Shown here piece by piece: positions 57,136 through 64,000 of a stretch of DNA of 64,000 nt (positions are counted from its first letter, which is position 1; every line of letters starts with the position of its first letter). The stretch covers positions 62,001 through 126,000 of the forward strand of contig CALMED010000007.1 of NCBI GenBank assembly GCA_937862815.1, written 5' to 3'. This DNA comes from an uncultured Chitinophagaceae bacterium. Its GTDB lineage: Bacteria > Bacteroidota > Bacteroidia > Chitinophagales > Chitinophagaceae. The notes below the pieces were generated by a model. The model saw only the letters and a list, made by a program, of their open reading frames with translations, made no database searches and was not told the DNA's origin. A program made the translations under genes and the position numbers.

Positions 57136-58506
57136 CTATTCCTTCATACCTGCAAAGTGCTGGTGGAAATAAGGAATGGTTTCAATGCCTTTGTAGAAAT
57201 TGAGCAGATCATATTTTTCGTTGGGACTGTGCAGGTTGTCGCTGTCCAGTCCAAAGCCCAGGAATACAATCTTGATCCCCAGCTCCTGTTCAAAAAGGGC
57301 GCAGATGGGGATGCTGCCGCCGCCCCGTACCGGGATGGGATCCTTGCCAAACGTATCGCGGATCGCCGCTGCTGCCGCCCGGTAGCCCTTGCTGTCGATG
57401 GGCGTCATGTACGGCTCGCCGCCGTGATGCTCAGTGGCTTTCACCACCACGCCTTCGGGCGCCATGCTTTGGAAATACTGAATCAGTTTTTCGGTGATGT
57501 TCGCGGCCGACTGGTTGGGCACCAGGCGCGTTGAAATTTTTGCATATGCCTTCGATGGCAGCACCGTTTTGGCGCCTTCGCCGGTGTAACCGCCCCAGAT
57601 GCCGTTCACTTCAAACGTGGGACGGATGCCCGTGCGTTCGTTGGTGGTATAGCCTTTCTCTCCCCACAGGGTCGGCACACCCAGATCGGCACGGTATTCT
57701 TCTCCATCAAAGGGAGCCGCCGCCATCAGCTTCCGCTCTTCGGGTGTGGCTTCCACCACATCGTCGTAAAAGCCGGGGATGGTGATGTGATTGTTTTCAT
57801 CGTGACAGGCCGCAATCATCCGGGCCAGCATGGTGATGGGGTTGGCCACCGCACCGCCGTACACACCGCTGTGGAGATCGCGGTTGGGACCGGTCACTTC
57901 CACTTCAATGTAACTCAGGCCCCGCACCCCGATGTCAATGGACGGATGCTCCAGGCTCAGCATGGCCGTATCGCTGATGAGAATGACGTCGGCTTTCAGC
58001 AGCTCTTTGTGTTCTTTCACAAAAGTGGCCAGGTTGGGACTGCCCACTTCTTCTTCTCCTTCGAGGATGAATTTGATGTTGGTGCAGAGGGTGTTGGTCT
58101 GCACCATGGTTTCGAGCGCCTTCACGTGCATGTAAAACTGGCCCTTGTCGTCGCAGGCGCCACGGGCATAAATCTTTCCGTCTTTGATCACGGGATCAAA
58201 TGGTCCGCTGTGCCAGAGTTCCAGTGGATCGGGGGGCTGCACATCGTAGTGGCCGTACACCAGCACGGTGGGGAGGGAGGGGTCGGTCATTTTTTCGGCA
58301 TACACCACCGGGTGACCGGCCGTGGGGTAGATCACCGCTTTATCGGCGCCGGCTTCCAGCAGCCGCTGTTGAACGGCGTTGGCGCAGGCAACCATGTCTT
58401 CCTTGTGCTCGCTGCGGGCGCTCACGGAGGGAATGCGGAGTAATGCGAGAAGTTCCTGCAGGAACCGTTCTTTGTGCTGTTCCTGATACGTTTTCCAGGC
58501 TTGCAT
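57136..58506 (-). CDS. M20 family dipeptidase
   Basis: The 456-aa protein is a di-zinc peptidase of the CNDP/PepV-like M20 group. Ligands and catalytic residues are in VLVYGHYDVQPPDP (His and Asp), YARGACDDKGQFY (bridging Asp), LEGEEEVGSPN (catalytic Glu and ligand), ILISDTAML (Asp) and SDNLHSPNEKY (His). The central dimerisation or lid domain has GPNRDLHSGVYGGAVANP. There is no signal peptide, so it acts in the cytoplasm, cutting dipeptides. Upstream TACTTTCG (58544-58537, minus) is a possible -7 element. Confidence 0.95.
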   Translation of the reverse strand: MQAWKTYQEQHKERFLQELLALLRIPSVSARSEHKEDMVACANAVQQRLLEAGADKAVIYPTAGHPVVYAEKMTDPSLPTVLVYGHYDVQPPDPLELWHSGPFDPVIKDGKIYARGACDDKGQFYMHVKALETMVQTNTLCTNIKFILEGEEEVGSPNLATFVKEHKELLKADVILISDTAMLSLEHPSIDIGVRGLSYIEVEVTGPNRDLHSGVYGGAVANPITMLARMIAACHDENNHITIPGFYDDVVEATPEERKLMAAAPFDGEEYRADLGVPTLWGEKGYTTNERTGIRPTFEVNGIWGGYTGEGAKTVLPSKAYAKISTRLVPNQSAANITEKLIQYFQSMAPEGVVVKATEHHGGEPYMTPIDSKGYRAAAAAIRDTFGKDPIPVRGGGSIPICALFEQELGIKIVFLGFGLDSDNLHSPNEKYDLLNFYKGIETIPYFHQHFAGMKE

Positions 58507-58773
58507 ACAATCGTTTTATTTATGGCGTGAAAAAAACGAAAGTAGCACATTCGGTGCGGCCGGGCAATGATTTTCGTAAGGGCCTGTTGAGATATAAAGG
58601 GTCATTTTTTCATCAGGGGTTAAAGAATTGCAAAGAATGCAAACGGTGCCGGTCCGGTGTGCTTTGTAACGGGCCGCCGCTTTATTTTTGCAACACCAAT
58701 CATAGCAGCCTCTGCCGGATCTACTTCCCGCTTGTCATATGTGAAGATGTTTCCGGTAGGGGCTGTGACTATT
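58507..58773. other. 267-bp intergenic region
   Basis: The part near 58537-58544 may hold the dipeptidase promoter. TATTTTTG at 58683-58690 on the plus strand fits the -7 consensus but no plus-strand gene follows for 2.8 kb. No other structure is seen. Confidence 0.5.
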
Positions 58774-59304
58774 TCAGCCCTTTTGCAACTTACCCAGCCA
58801 GATCCATACCGGTGAGCAGATGAGCCACACCACCACCGCCAGCAGGAGCGTGAATTTCAGCAAAGCGCAGCACCAGGTGGCCCGGGCCATCCACTCCTCC
58901 GCACCCCGCGAGAGCTGCCAGAGCATGCCCGCGTTCTCCAGCACGTCGAGTAAGCCGGCCAGCAACGGCAAAAGGGCCAGGCTGTAGGCGGCGGATTGAT
59001 GGGCCGGATGAAAGGAACGGGCCACCACGGTACAGGCGGTGTACAAAAACAGGCTGTAGAAGAGGATGAAGGCAAAGTCGAGCCAGGTATTTTGCCGTGC
59101 CCGGGCAATGGTATTGGGTACGGGCCTTTCTCTCCAGGCAGACAGGATGGCTGCCGTGGTGGCCTTGGTTTTGGCCAGTTCCAGGGATACAATACCGGCC
59201 GGACTTTCCGGGAACCGGCTGAGGGGTGCTCCGTGCCAGCGCATGAGCAGCGTCATGATCAGTGTGCCGGCAAACAGAAAAAGTAGAAGGTTGCGTTGCG
59301 ACAT
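58774..59304 (-). CDS. four-helix membrane protein of unknown function
   Basis: The 176-aa protein starts at the ATG at 59304; an upstream in-frame extension overlaps the superoxide dismutase gene and has no hydrophobic start. It has about four membrane segments (residues 5-22, 70-95, 108-128, 145-170) and no recognised domain. WLDFAFILFYSLFLYTACTV is the second. The start lies 11 bp from the superoxide dismutase stop, so the two genes are in one operon. The function is unknown. Confidence 0.75.
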   Translation of the reverse strand: MSQRNLLLFLFAGTLIMTLLMRWHGAPLSRFPESPAGIVSLELAKTKATTAAILSAWRERPVPNTIARARQNTWLDFAFILFYSLFLYTACTVVARSFHPAHQSAAYSLALLPLLAGLLDVLENAGMLWQLSRGAEEWMARATWCCALLKFTLLLAVVVWLICSPVWIWLGKLQKG

Positions 59305-59315
59305 GGTGCGTTCTC

Positions 59316-60062
59316 TCAGAGCAATCCAAAACGTTCCTCCACATACGCCCAGTTCACTACCTTCCACCAGGCGTTCACGTAATCGGCCCGGCGGTTCTGG
59401 TATTGCAGGTAGTAGGCATGTTCCCACACATCGAGGCCCAGCAGCGGGGTGCCCCGTACAGCACTCACGGGCATGAGCGGATTGTCCTGGTTGGGAGTGG
59501 CGCCTATGCGCAGTTGTTTACCGGCATCCGCATAGAGCCAGGCCCAGCCGCTGCCGAATTGACCTTTGGCGGCATCATTGAACTGTTGCTGCATGGCTTC
59601 CAGGCTGCCAAACGACTGGTGGATGGCCTCCCGCAAAGAGCCGGCAGGGGTAGTGCCGCCACCCGGCTTCATGCAACGCCAGAACAGTTCGTGGTTGTAA
59701 TGACCGCCGCCATTGTTGCGCAGTTTGGCCGAATATTTTTGTACCTGTCCCAGCAGCTGTTGCAGGCTTTGACCGGGGGCTACACCTTCGGCTTTGGCTG
59801 CATCCTGCAGGTTGGCGGCATATGCAGCCGCGTGTTTGCTGTAATGAATCTCCATGGTACGGGCATCCACCACGGGCTCCAGGGCGTGGTAGGCATAGGG
59901 CAGGGGCGATTGGGCAAAGCCGAAATCGGACATTCCTGCCCCCAGCACCCGGGCGCTGCTGCAAGCTGATAGCGTTGTGAACGTCCAGGCAGGCAGCAGG
60001 GCCAGTCCGCCCGCTTTGGCAGAGGTGCTGAGAAAATTTCTGCGGCTGAGAGACGATTTCAT
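59316..60062 (-). CDS. Tat-exported Fe/Mn superoxide dismutase
   Basis: The 248-aa protein has a Tat-type leader with SRRNFLSTSAKAGGLALLPA and then a lipobox-like LSAC (near residue 35), so it may be an exported lipoprotein. The Fe/Mn SOD core follows: TMEIHYSKHAAAYAANLQ (first ligands), LRNNGGGHYNHELFW (His), and LGLDVWEHAYYLQYQNRRADY with the Asp and His ligands. Whether it uses Fe or Mn cannot be read from this. Start at 60062 is used because it gives the RR motif; a start seven codons earlier is possible. It removes superoxide in the periplasm. Confidence 0.92.
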   Translation of the reverse strand: MKSSLSRRNFLSTSAKAGGLALLPAWTFTTLSACSSARVLGAGMSDFGFAQSPLPYAYHALEPVVDARTMEIHYSKHAAAYAANLQDAAKAEGVAPGQSLQQLLGQVQKYSAKLRNNGGGHYNHELFWRCMKPGGGTTPAGSLREAIHQSFGSLEAMQQQFNDAAKGQFGSGWAWLYADAGKQLRIGATPNQDNPLMPVSAVRGTPLLGLDVWEHAYYLQYQNRRADYVNAWWKVVNWAYVEERFGLL

Positions 60063-60105
60063 GCGCTTGATTTGATGGTACAAGTTACGGGCAATGCGGG
60101 AAAGA

Positions 60106-61533
60106 TCAGCCGGCTTTTTCGCGGAGGAAGCGGCTCAGGCGCACGCGGCGCAGGATGCGGTAATAGAATTCCGCGTTGAACAGTTGCGAATCCTGCATGG
60201 CCTTATAGGTGAGGAAGAGCCCGATGGGAATCAGCACCGCCGTACTCAGCCACATACCGGAAAAGGGCAGCAGCACATCTTCCTTCACCATCTTTTCCCC
60301 GCTGGTGTTGATGATGTGAAAGATGATGAAGAAAAGAACGGAGATCACCAGGGGCAGTCCCAGGCCGCCTTTCCGGATGATGGAGCCCAGCGGGGCGCCT
60401 ATGAGAAAGAGTACCAGGCAGGCAAACGACAGCGTGAACTTGCGGTGCCGTTCCACTTCGTGCAGGCGCAGTTGCCGTTGTTGTTCGCGGTACTCGTAGC
60501 TCACCAGCTCCACCTGGCTCTTCAGCGTTCCGGTCTGGCTGGCTGCCACACCGAAGATCGTGCGTTTGAGGCTGTCGGGGATCATGGTGGCGGCGGAGGT
60601 AAACCGCAGTGTGTCTTTCAGCGGCAGTTTCCAGATGCTGTCGGGCAGCAGGAAGGGTGTGTAGGCCTTCAGTTCGCGGTCGCTTTTTTCCAGTGTATTG
60701 GCCGAGAGCTTCCGCAGCGAATCCACCACGGTGGTGAGTTGCTGCAGGCTCAGCATTTTATAAAAATTCCTGAAGGTGCTGTCGGCCGATTTATTCAGCT
60801 TGAACGAACTGAGATCAAACACTTTTTTGTATTCCCTGAATCCCAGCCGGTAGAAATCCGTTTCAATGGTGCCCGAAGCTCCTTTCTCCTGGTACCGCCA
60901 GCCGTTGCGCAGGTTGAAATACAGGAACCGGCGGTCGGGTGAAAACATCATACTGCCTTCATCGGCCAGGATCACCTGGTCCTGCAGGGAATAGCTGTGC
61001 TCGTAAATCACCACATTCCGGATCAGGGTATCGTTTTCTTTTTTGCCCACTTTGATGGTGTAGCCATCGAGCTTGTTGTAAAACACGCCCTCCTTGATAT
61101 CGAAGGCCGGTTTGGCCACGCGGATGTCGTACAGCAGGGTGCGCATCTTTAGTTCGGCCACCGGGATCACGTAGTTGGCGAACAGGAAGGCCACCACGGC
61201 CAGGCCTCCCGCAACCACCAGCACCGGCCGCATAAACCGCACGAGCGGAATGCCGGCGCTCTTGATGGCTACCAGCTCAAAGGATTCGCCCAGGTTGCCG
61301 AAGGTCATGATGGAGGATAAGAGGATGCCCAGCGGCAGCGCCAGCGGAACCACTGTGGCGCTGAGGTAGCCGATGAACTGCACCAGGGTGGTGAGGTCAA
61401 TGCCTTTGCCCACAAATTCGTCAATGTACAGCCAGAAAAACTGGATCACCAGGATAAACAACGCGATGAAGAACGTGGCCAGGAAGGGCCCGATAAAGGC
61501 TTTTATGATAAGTTTGTCTAACTTTTTTATCAC
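60106..61533 (-). CDS. LptF/LptG family permease
   Basis: The 475-aa protein has six membrane helices, three at each end (about 15-35, 55-80, 95-125; 385-405, 415-435, 445-465), around a large beta-jellyroll periplasmic domain. This is the LptF/LptG layout of the LptB2FG lipopolysaccharide extractor. GNLGESFELVAIKSAGIPL and the closing AMQDSQLFNAEF are family features. The GTG at 61533 (IKKLDKLIIKAFIGPF after it) is chosen since a consensus promoter lies at 61562-61594; an upstream ATG at 61593 would be inside that promoter. Whether it is LptF or LptG is not decided. Confidence 0.9.
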   Translation of the reverse strand: MIKKLDKLIIKAFIGPFLATFFIALFILVIQFFWLYIDEFVGKGIDLTTLVQFIGYLSATVVPLALPLGILLSSIMTFGNLGESFELVAIKSAGIPLVRFMRPVLVVAGGLAVVAFLFANYVIPVAELKMRTLLYDIRVAKPAFDIKEGVFYNKLDGYTIKVGKKENDTLIRNVVIYEHSYSLQDQVILADEGSMMFSPDRRFLYFNLRNGWRYQEKGASGTIETDFYRLGFREYKKVFDLSSFKLNKSADSTFRNFYKMLSLQQLTTVVDSLRKLSANTLEKSDRELKAYTPFLLPDSIWKLPLKDTLRFTSAATMIPDSLKRTIFGVAASQTGTLKSQVELVSYEYREQQRQLRLHEVERHRKFTLSFACLVLFLIGAPLGSIIRKGGLGLPLVISVLFFIIFHIINTSGEKMVKEDVLLPFSGMWLSTAVLIPIGLFLTYKAMQDSQLFNAEFYYRILRRVRLSRFLREKAG

Positions 61534-61548
61534 CGCTAAATACCTGGT

Positions 61549-62142
61549 ATGCAGGAACAGGCAAATGTAAGTCTTTCGGAGCGGGAGTTGCAACTGGTTT
61601 GTGATCCCGGCTGGATTTTAACGAAGAATGCCATTCTTTCCAAAGTGATCACGCTCTTCGGGCAAACAGCTGTAGGATACAGCGAACAACTGAAGCAATC
61701 GCGGTTGCCGGAAGCATTGCGTGAACAGTCGCCCAAAATTTCACGCGGGGAACAGTACAACGGGCTGCCCTATGCCATGCTGGATCTGCCCCGCAGTTTC
61801 GGGCGGGAGGATGTGTTTGCGATTCGTAGTTTTTTCTGGTGGGGGCATGTGTTTTCGGTAACCCTGCATCTAAAGGGCGTGTACCGGGAACAGTATGCAG
61901 CCGCTGTGGAACGGGCTGCTGCCGGCGGCCGGTTGGAGGGAGCCTGGGTGAACCTGGGTACAGCGGAATGGGTGCATCATGCCGATGAGGGCAGCTGGGC
62001 CCGGCTGGAGCCCGGCTGGAAACCGGCGGCCGGTAATCCCCTGCTGAAGTTGCAATACCAACTGCCGTTGACCTGCTGGGAGCAGGCGGCATGGTTTCTG
62101 CAGGAATCGTTTGGTAAGTTTCTCGGCGTGGTGGACGTTTAG
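61549..62142 (+). CDS. cytoplasmic protein of unknown function
   Basis: The 197-aa protein has no signal peptide. It starts SLSERELQLVCDPGWILTKN and contains LPYAMLDLPRSFGREDVFAIRSFFWWG and a C-terminal LTCWEQAAWFLQESFGKFLG. It appears to be an alpha/beta protein with a well-conserved-looking central region, probably restricted to Bacteroidota. Divergent from the LptF/LptG-like gene with starts only 15 bp apart, so the promoter regions overlap the coding parts. It overlaps the START-like gene by 4 bp at the end. Confidence 0.75.
   Translation: MQEQANVSLSERELQLVCDPGWILTKNAILSKVITLFGQTAVGYSEQLKQSRLPEALREQSPKISRGEQYNGLPYAMLDLPRSFGREDVFAIRSFFWWGHVFSVTLHLKGVYREQYAAAVERAAAGGRLEGAWVNLGTAEWVHHADEGSWARLEPGWKPAAGNPLLKLQYQLPLTCWEQAAWFLQESFGKFLGVVDV
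61562..61594 (-). promoter_or_regulatory. promoter of the LptF/LptG-like gene, inside the divergent gene
   Basis: On the minus strand GTTG (61594-61591), 21 bp, TACATTTG (61569-61562) fits the Bacteroidota consensus. It lies inside the start of the divergent gene and supports the GTG start at 61533. Confidence 0.55.
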
Positions 62143-62519
62143 TTACCGAGCCGGTGAAACAGGTCTTTCACCTGGTATTCCCACAACTGGCTCTGGTCTT
62201 TGATGTCTTTCTTGTCGGCAAAATCCTTGACAATAAGTATAGTCTGGTTGGAGATTTCCGTTTTTTCTATGCGGAACTCAAAATATTCTTCCTTGCCTGC
62301 GTGCAGCCAACGGAAACGCACATATTTATCGGGTTCTTTTTCCAGCAGTTCCGCTTTTTCTTCGGTGCCGTTCCAGTCAAACATAAAGATGCCGTCCCGC
62401 TCGTCTACTTTATCGGCAAACCACTCCTGTAATCCGGCAGGTGTTGCTAAGAATTCAAATAAAATCGGAGGCGAGCATTTAACCGGGAATTCCAGTGTGT
62501 ATAGAACTTTTTTACTCAT
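62139..62519 (-). CDS. START-like/AHSA1-like domain protein
   Basis: The 126-aa protein is one helix-grip domain: VLYTLEFPVKCSPPILFEFL, LQEWFADKVDERDGIF, KYVRFRWLHAGKEEYFEFRI, and a C-terminal helix with LWEYQVKDLFHRLGN. This is the START-like family found mainly in Bacteroidota, with a ligand-binding pocket of unknown ligand. It overlaps the end of the convergent gene at 61549-62142 by 4 bp. Confidence 0.88.
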   Translation of the reverse strand: MSKKVLYTLEFPVKCSPPILFEFLATPAGLQEWFADKVDERDGIFMFDWNGTEEKAELLEKEPDKYVRFRWLHAGKEEYFEFRIEKTEISNQTILIVKDFADKKDIKDQSQLWEYQVKDLFHRLGN

Positions 62520-62817
62520 GAATTTGATCCCTTACGTGCAGGTGAAGTGCAATAATAAATAATTAAAGCAGGATTCAAAATTTTTACCCCTGAATTTTTA
62601 CCCCACCGGATTTTCGTTTTTTATTCTCAAAAAATCATTGTAAGTGATTGATTTACATATCCTTGAAGATTTTTTTTTGGGAAATGTTAATAGATTGTTT
62701 AAATTAGATTCGGAAAATTGCGTCAAATGTTGTGTCAAAGTTGTATGCAACAGGCAGGAAGCAAATTTTCTCAATCAGGTATCCCATTAAAAACATGTAA
62801 ACCCAAAAACCGAACTT
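62520..62817. other. 298-bp AT-rich leader region of the sigma factor gene
   Basis: Between the START-like and sigma factor genes. It has a direct repeat AATTTTTACCCC (62579-62590 and 62593-62604), an inverted repeat TGTAA-N9-TTACA (62639-62657), and TAGATTCG (62705-62712) as a possible -7 element. The mRNA leader would be about 100 nt. No small ORF stands out. Confidence 0.5.
62579..62604. repeat. AATTTTTACCCC direct repeat upstream of the sigma factor gene
   Basis: AATTTTTACCCC occurs at 62579-62590 and again at 62593-62604, offset 14 bp. Possible regulator site. Confidence 0.4.
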
Positions 62818-63690
62818 ATGAGCATGCGCCAACTTAAAATCACAAAATCCATTACCAACCGGGAGTCCCAGAGCCTGGAAAAGTACTTGCAGGAAATCGG
62901 GAAGGTGGAATTGATTTCTCCCGAAGAAGAAGTTAAACTGGCCGAGCGGATCAAGCAGGGCGACCAACGGGCGCTCGACCGGCTTACCAAAGCCAATCTC
63001 CGCTTCGTTGTATCTGTAGCCAAACAATACCAGAATCAGGGCTTATCACTGCCCGATCTGATCAACGAGGGCAACCTGGGCCTGATCAAGGCGGCCCAGC
63101 GTTTCGATGAAACCCGTGGGTTTAAATTCATTTCCTACGCGGTGTGGTGGATCCGCCAGAGCATCCTGCAGGCCCTGGCCGAGCAATCCCGGATTGTACG
63201 TCTTCCGCTCAATAAAGTAGGACTCACCAACCGCATCAACAAAGCTTTTTCGCAACTGGAACAGGAATACGAACGGGAACCTTCCGCCGAAGAACTGGCA
63301 GAGATGCTTGAAATTGAAACCGATGAAGTGGCGGCCTCACTGGGTATCTCGTCCCGGCACGTGAGCATGGATTCGCCGCTGGGCGATGGGGACGACAATA
63401 CGCTGATGGATGTACTGCACAATCCCAACGCCGAATCCACCGACGAGGAAATTGATCACAAAGAATCGCTAAAAACAGAAATTGACCGTTCCCTGAAAAC
63501 CCTCACCGAGCGCCAGCAGGAAGTCATCCGTTATTTCTTTGGAATTGGAGTGGATCATCCGCTCAGCCTCGAAGATATAGGCGTACGGTTCAACCTCACC
63601 CGCGAACGGGTGCGCCAGATCAAAGACAAGGCCATCAACAAACTCAAGACCAACACACGATCCAAACTGCTGAAAGGATACCTGGGATAA
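62818..63690 (+). CDS. rpoD: primary sigma factor RpoD/SigA
   Basis: The 290-aa protein is the short sigma-70 typical of Bacteroidota, without region 1.1. Region 1.2 is [22 protein letters not shown]; region 2 has [61 protein letters not shown]; region 3 follows after VRLPLNKVG; region 4.2 is [29 protein letters not shown]. This sigma recognises the TTTG/TAnnTTTG promoters seen elsewhere in the window. The start could be the ATG at 62818 or at 62824, where MRQLKITKS begins. It is followed by a hairpin with T-rich tail. Confidence 0.97.
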   Translation: MSMRQLKITKSITNRESQSLEKYLQEIGKVELISPEEEVKLAERIKQGDQRALDRLTKANLRFVVSVAKQYQNQGLSLPDLINEGNLGLIKAAQRFDETRGFKFISYAVWWIRQSILQALAEQSRIVRLPLNKVGLTNRINKAFSQLEQEYEREPSAEELAEMLEIETDEVAASLGISSRHVSMDSPLGDGDDNTLMDVLHNPNAESTDEEIDHKESLKTEIDRSLKTLTERQQEVIRYFFGIGVDHPLSLEDIGVRFNLTRERVRQIKDKAINKLKTNTRSKLLKGYLG

Positions 63691-63717
63691 GGCCATCACC
63701 CGATCCGCACTGTACCT

Positions 63718-63756
63718 GAAAACCGGAACCCGAACAACGGCTTCCGGTTTTCCTTT
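63718..63756 (+). terminator. terminator after the sigma factor gene
   Basis: GAAAACCGGAA (63718-63728) pairs fully with TTCCGGTTTTC (63742-63752), followed by CTTT. Confidence 0.7.
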
Positions 63757-63796
63757 ACCGCAACTCGCACCGATCTTTTTATCTTCGCTTTCACGC

Positions 63797-64000
63797 ATGA
63801 ACCGCTTTGCCTCTTACCTGCTGGTGGCCGCTCTTGGCGCGCTGCTCTTCTTCCATTCACTGGGGAAAGTGCCCCTGTTCGACTGGGATGAAATCAATTT
63901 TGCCGAAAGCGCCCGGGAGATGATGGTCACCGGTAATTACATGCGGGTGCAGATCAACTACGAACCCTTCTGGGAAAAGCCGCCGCTGTTTTTCTGGATG
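63797..64000 (+). CDS. PMT/ArnT-type membrane glycosyltransferase, 3' end outside window
   Basis: The 68 visible residues start MNRFASYLLVAALGALLFFH, then GKVPLFDWDEINFAESAREM and MVTGNYMRVQINYEPFWEKP, ending PLFFWM at the window edge. The first helix, the acidic FDWDE loop and the WEKPPLF motif are the hallmark of GT-C transferases of the PMT_2/ArnT (GT83) group, which transfer a sugar from a polyprenyl phosphate to lipid A or proteins. The complete protein would be about 500-600 residues. The identity of the sugar is unknown. Confidence 0.88.
   Translation, partial: MNRFASYLLVAALGALLFFHSLGKVPLFDWDEINFAESAREMMVTGNYMRVQINYEPFWEKPPLFFWM

Noticed and set aside
58200..58823. A 207-aa plus-strand frame
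   Set aside because: It crosses the M20 gene in antisense and an intergenic region; composition is not protein-like.
1..64000. tRNA, rRNA, CRISPR arrays, intact transposases or integrases
   Set aside because: I looked through the intergenic regions on both strands and found no cloverleaf-like sequence, no regularly spaced repeat array and no transposase or integrase frame.

Overview
The window reads as chromosomal DNA of a GC-rich member of the Bacteroidota, probably a Chitinophagaceae-like bacterium. The evidence is two very large secreted proteins ending in type IX secretion (T9SS) sorting domains, a short primary sigma factor without region 1.1, several families known mainly from Bacteroidota (DUF6427-like, START-like, sortilin-like BNR proteins), and promoters of the Bacteroidota type (TTTG, about 19-20 bp, TAnnTTTG) ahead of several genes. 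No rRNA, tRNA, CRISPR array, intact insertion sequence or prophage was seen. Both window edges cut genes: an alpha/beta hydrolase on the left and a PMT/ArnT-type glycosyltransferase on the right.

Layout. 1-9 kb: hydrolase end, then a YceI / outer-membrane porin / YceI operon on the minus strand, preceded by two tandem FNR/CRP-type palindromes exactly 22 bp apart. Two paralogous LD-carboxypeptidases flank a 1079-aa T9SS-exported protein, with a pair of palindromic intergenic repeats beside them. 9-25 kb: secreted esterase, metG, a fused beta-oxidation enzyme behind a MarR-like operator, an ABC exporter, a TIGR01777 epimerase, envelope proteins of unknown function, purQ, and a DsbD pair in which the separate small protein has the N-terminal-domain cysteines that the large DsbD lacks. 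25-32.5 kb: T9SS PhoD-like phosphatase, DUF4256, TerC, then an SPFH / DUF6141 / ribbon-helix-helix operon whose promoter is overlaid by a palindrome, and a DUF2975-XRE pair. 32.5-34.6 kb: an AT-richer patch with a GH53 galactanase lipoprotein, a truncated DUF262 gene and an attC-like imperfect palindrome, probably acquired DNA.

34.6-51.5 kb: SLC13 transporter coupled to a 3-methyladenine glycosylase, CysZ-like protein plus RsmI-like methyltransferase, adenine deaminase, a tandem pair of LolA-like proteins followed by a tandem pair of about 1000-aa sortilin/BNR proteins, a GT-C-like membrane protein and trmD. 51.5-53 kb: an AbiEii/DUF6922 toxin-antitoxin-like pair inserted directly upstream of the S4-domain gene. 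53-64 kb: GNAT-nitrilase fusion, cation antiporter, exported amidohydrolase, M20 dipeptidase, Tat-exported superoxide dismutase, LptF/LptG-like permease, START-like protein and the primary sigma factor gene.

Most of the window is housekeeping and envelope biology. The most interesting points are the division of DsbD function between two genes, the SPFH/RHH operon with a candidate autoregulatory operator, the tandem FNR-type sites, the AbiE-like pair, the attC-like element next to a broken DUF262 gene, and several families of intergenic palindromic repeats. All positions come from reading the sequence; no database search was possible.
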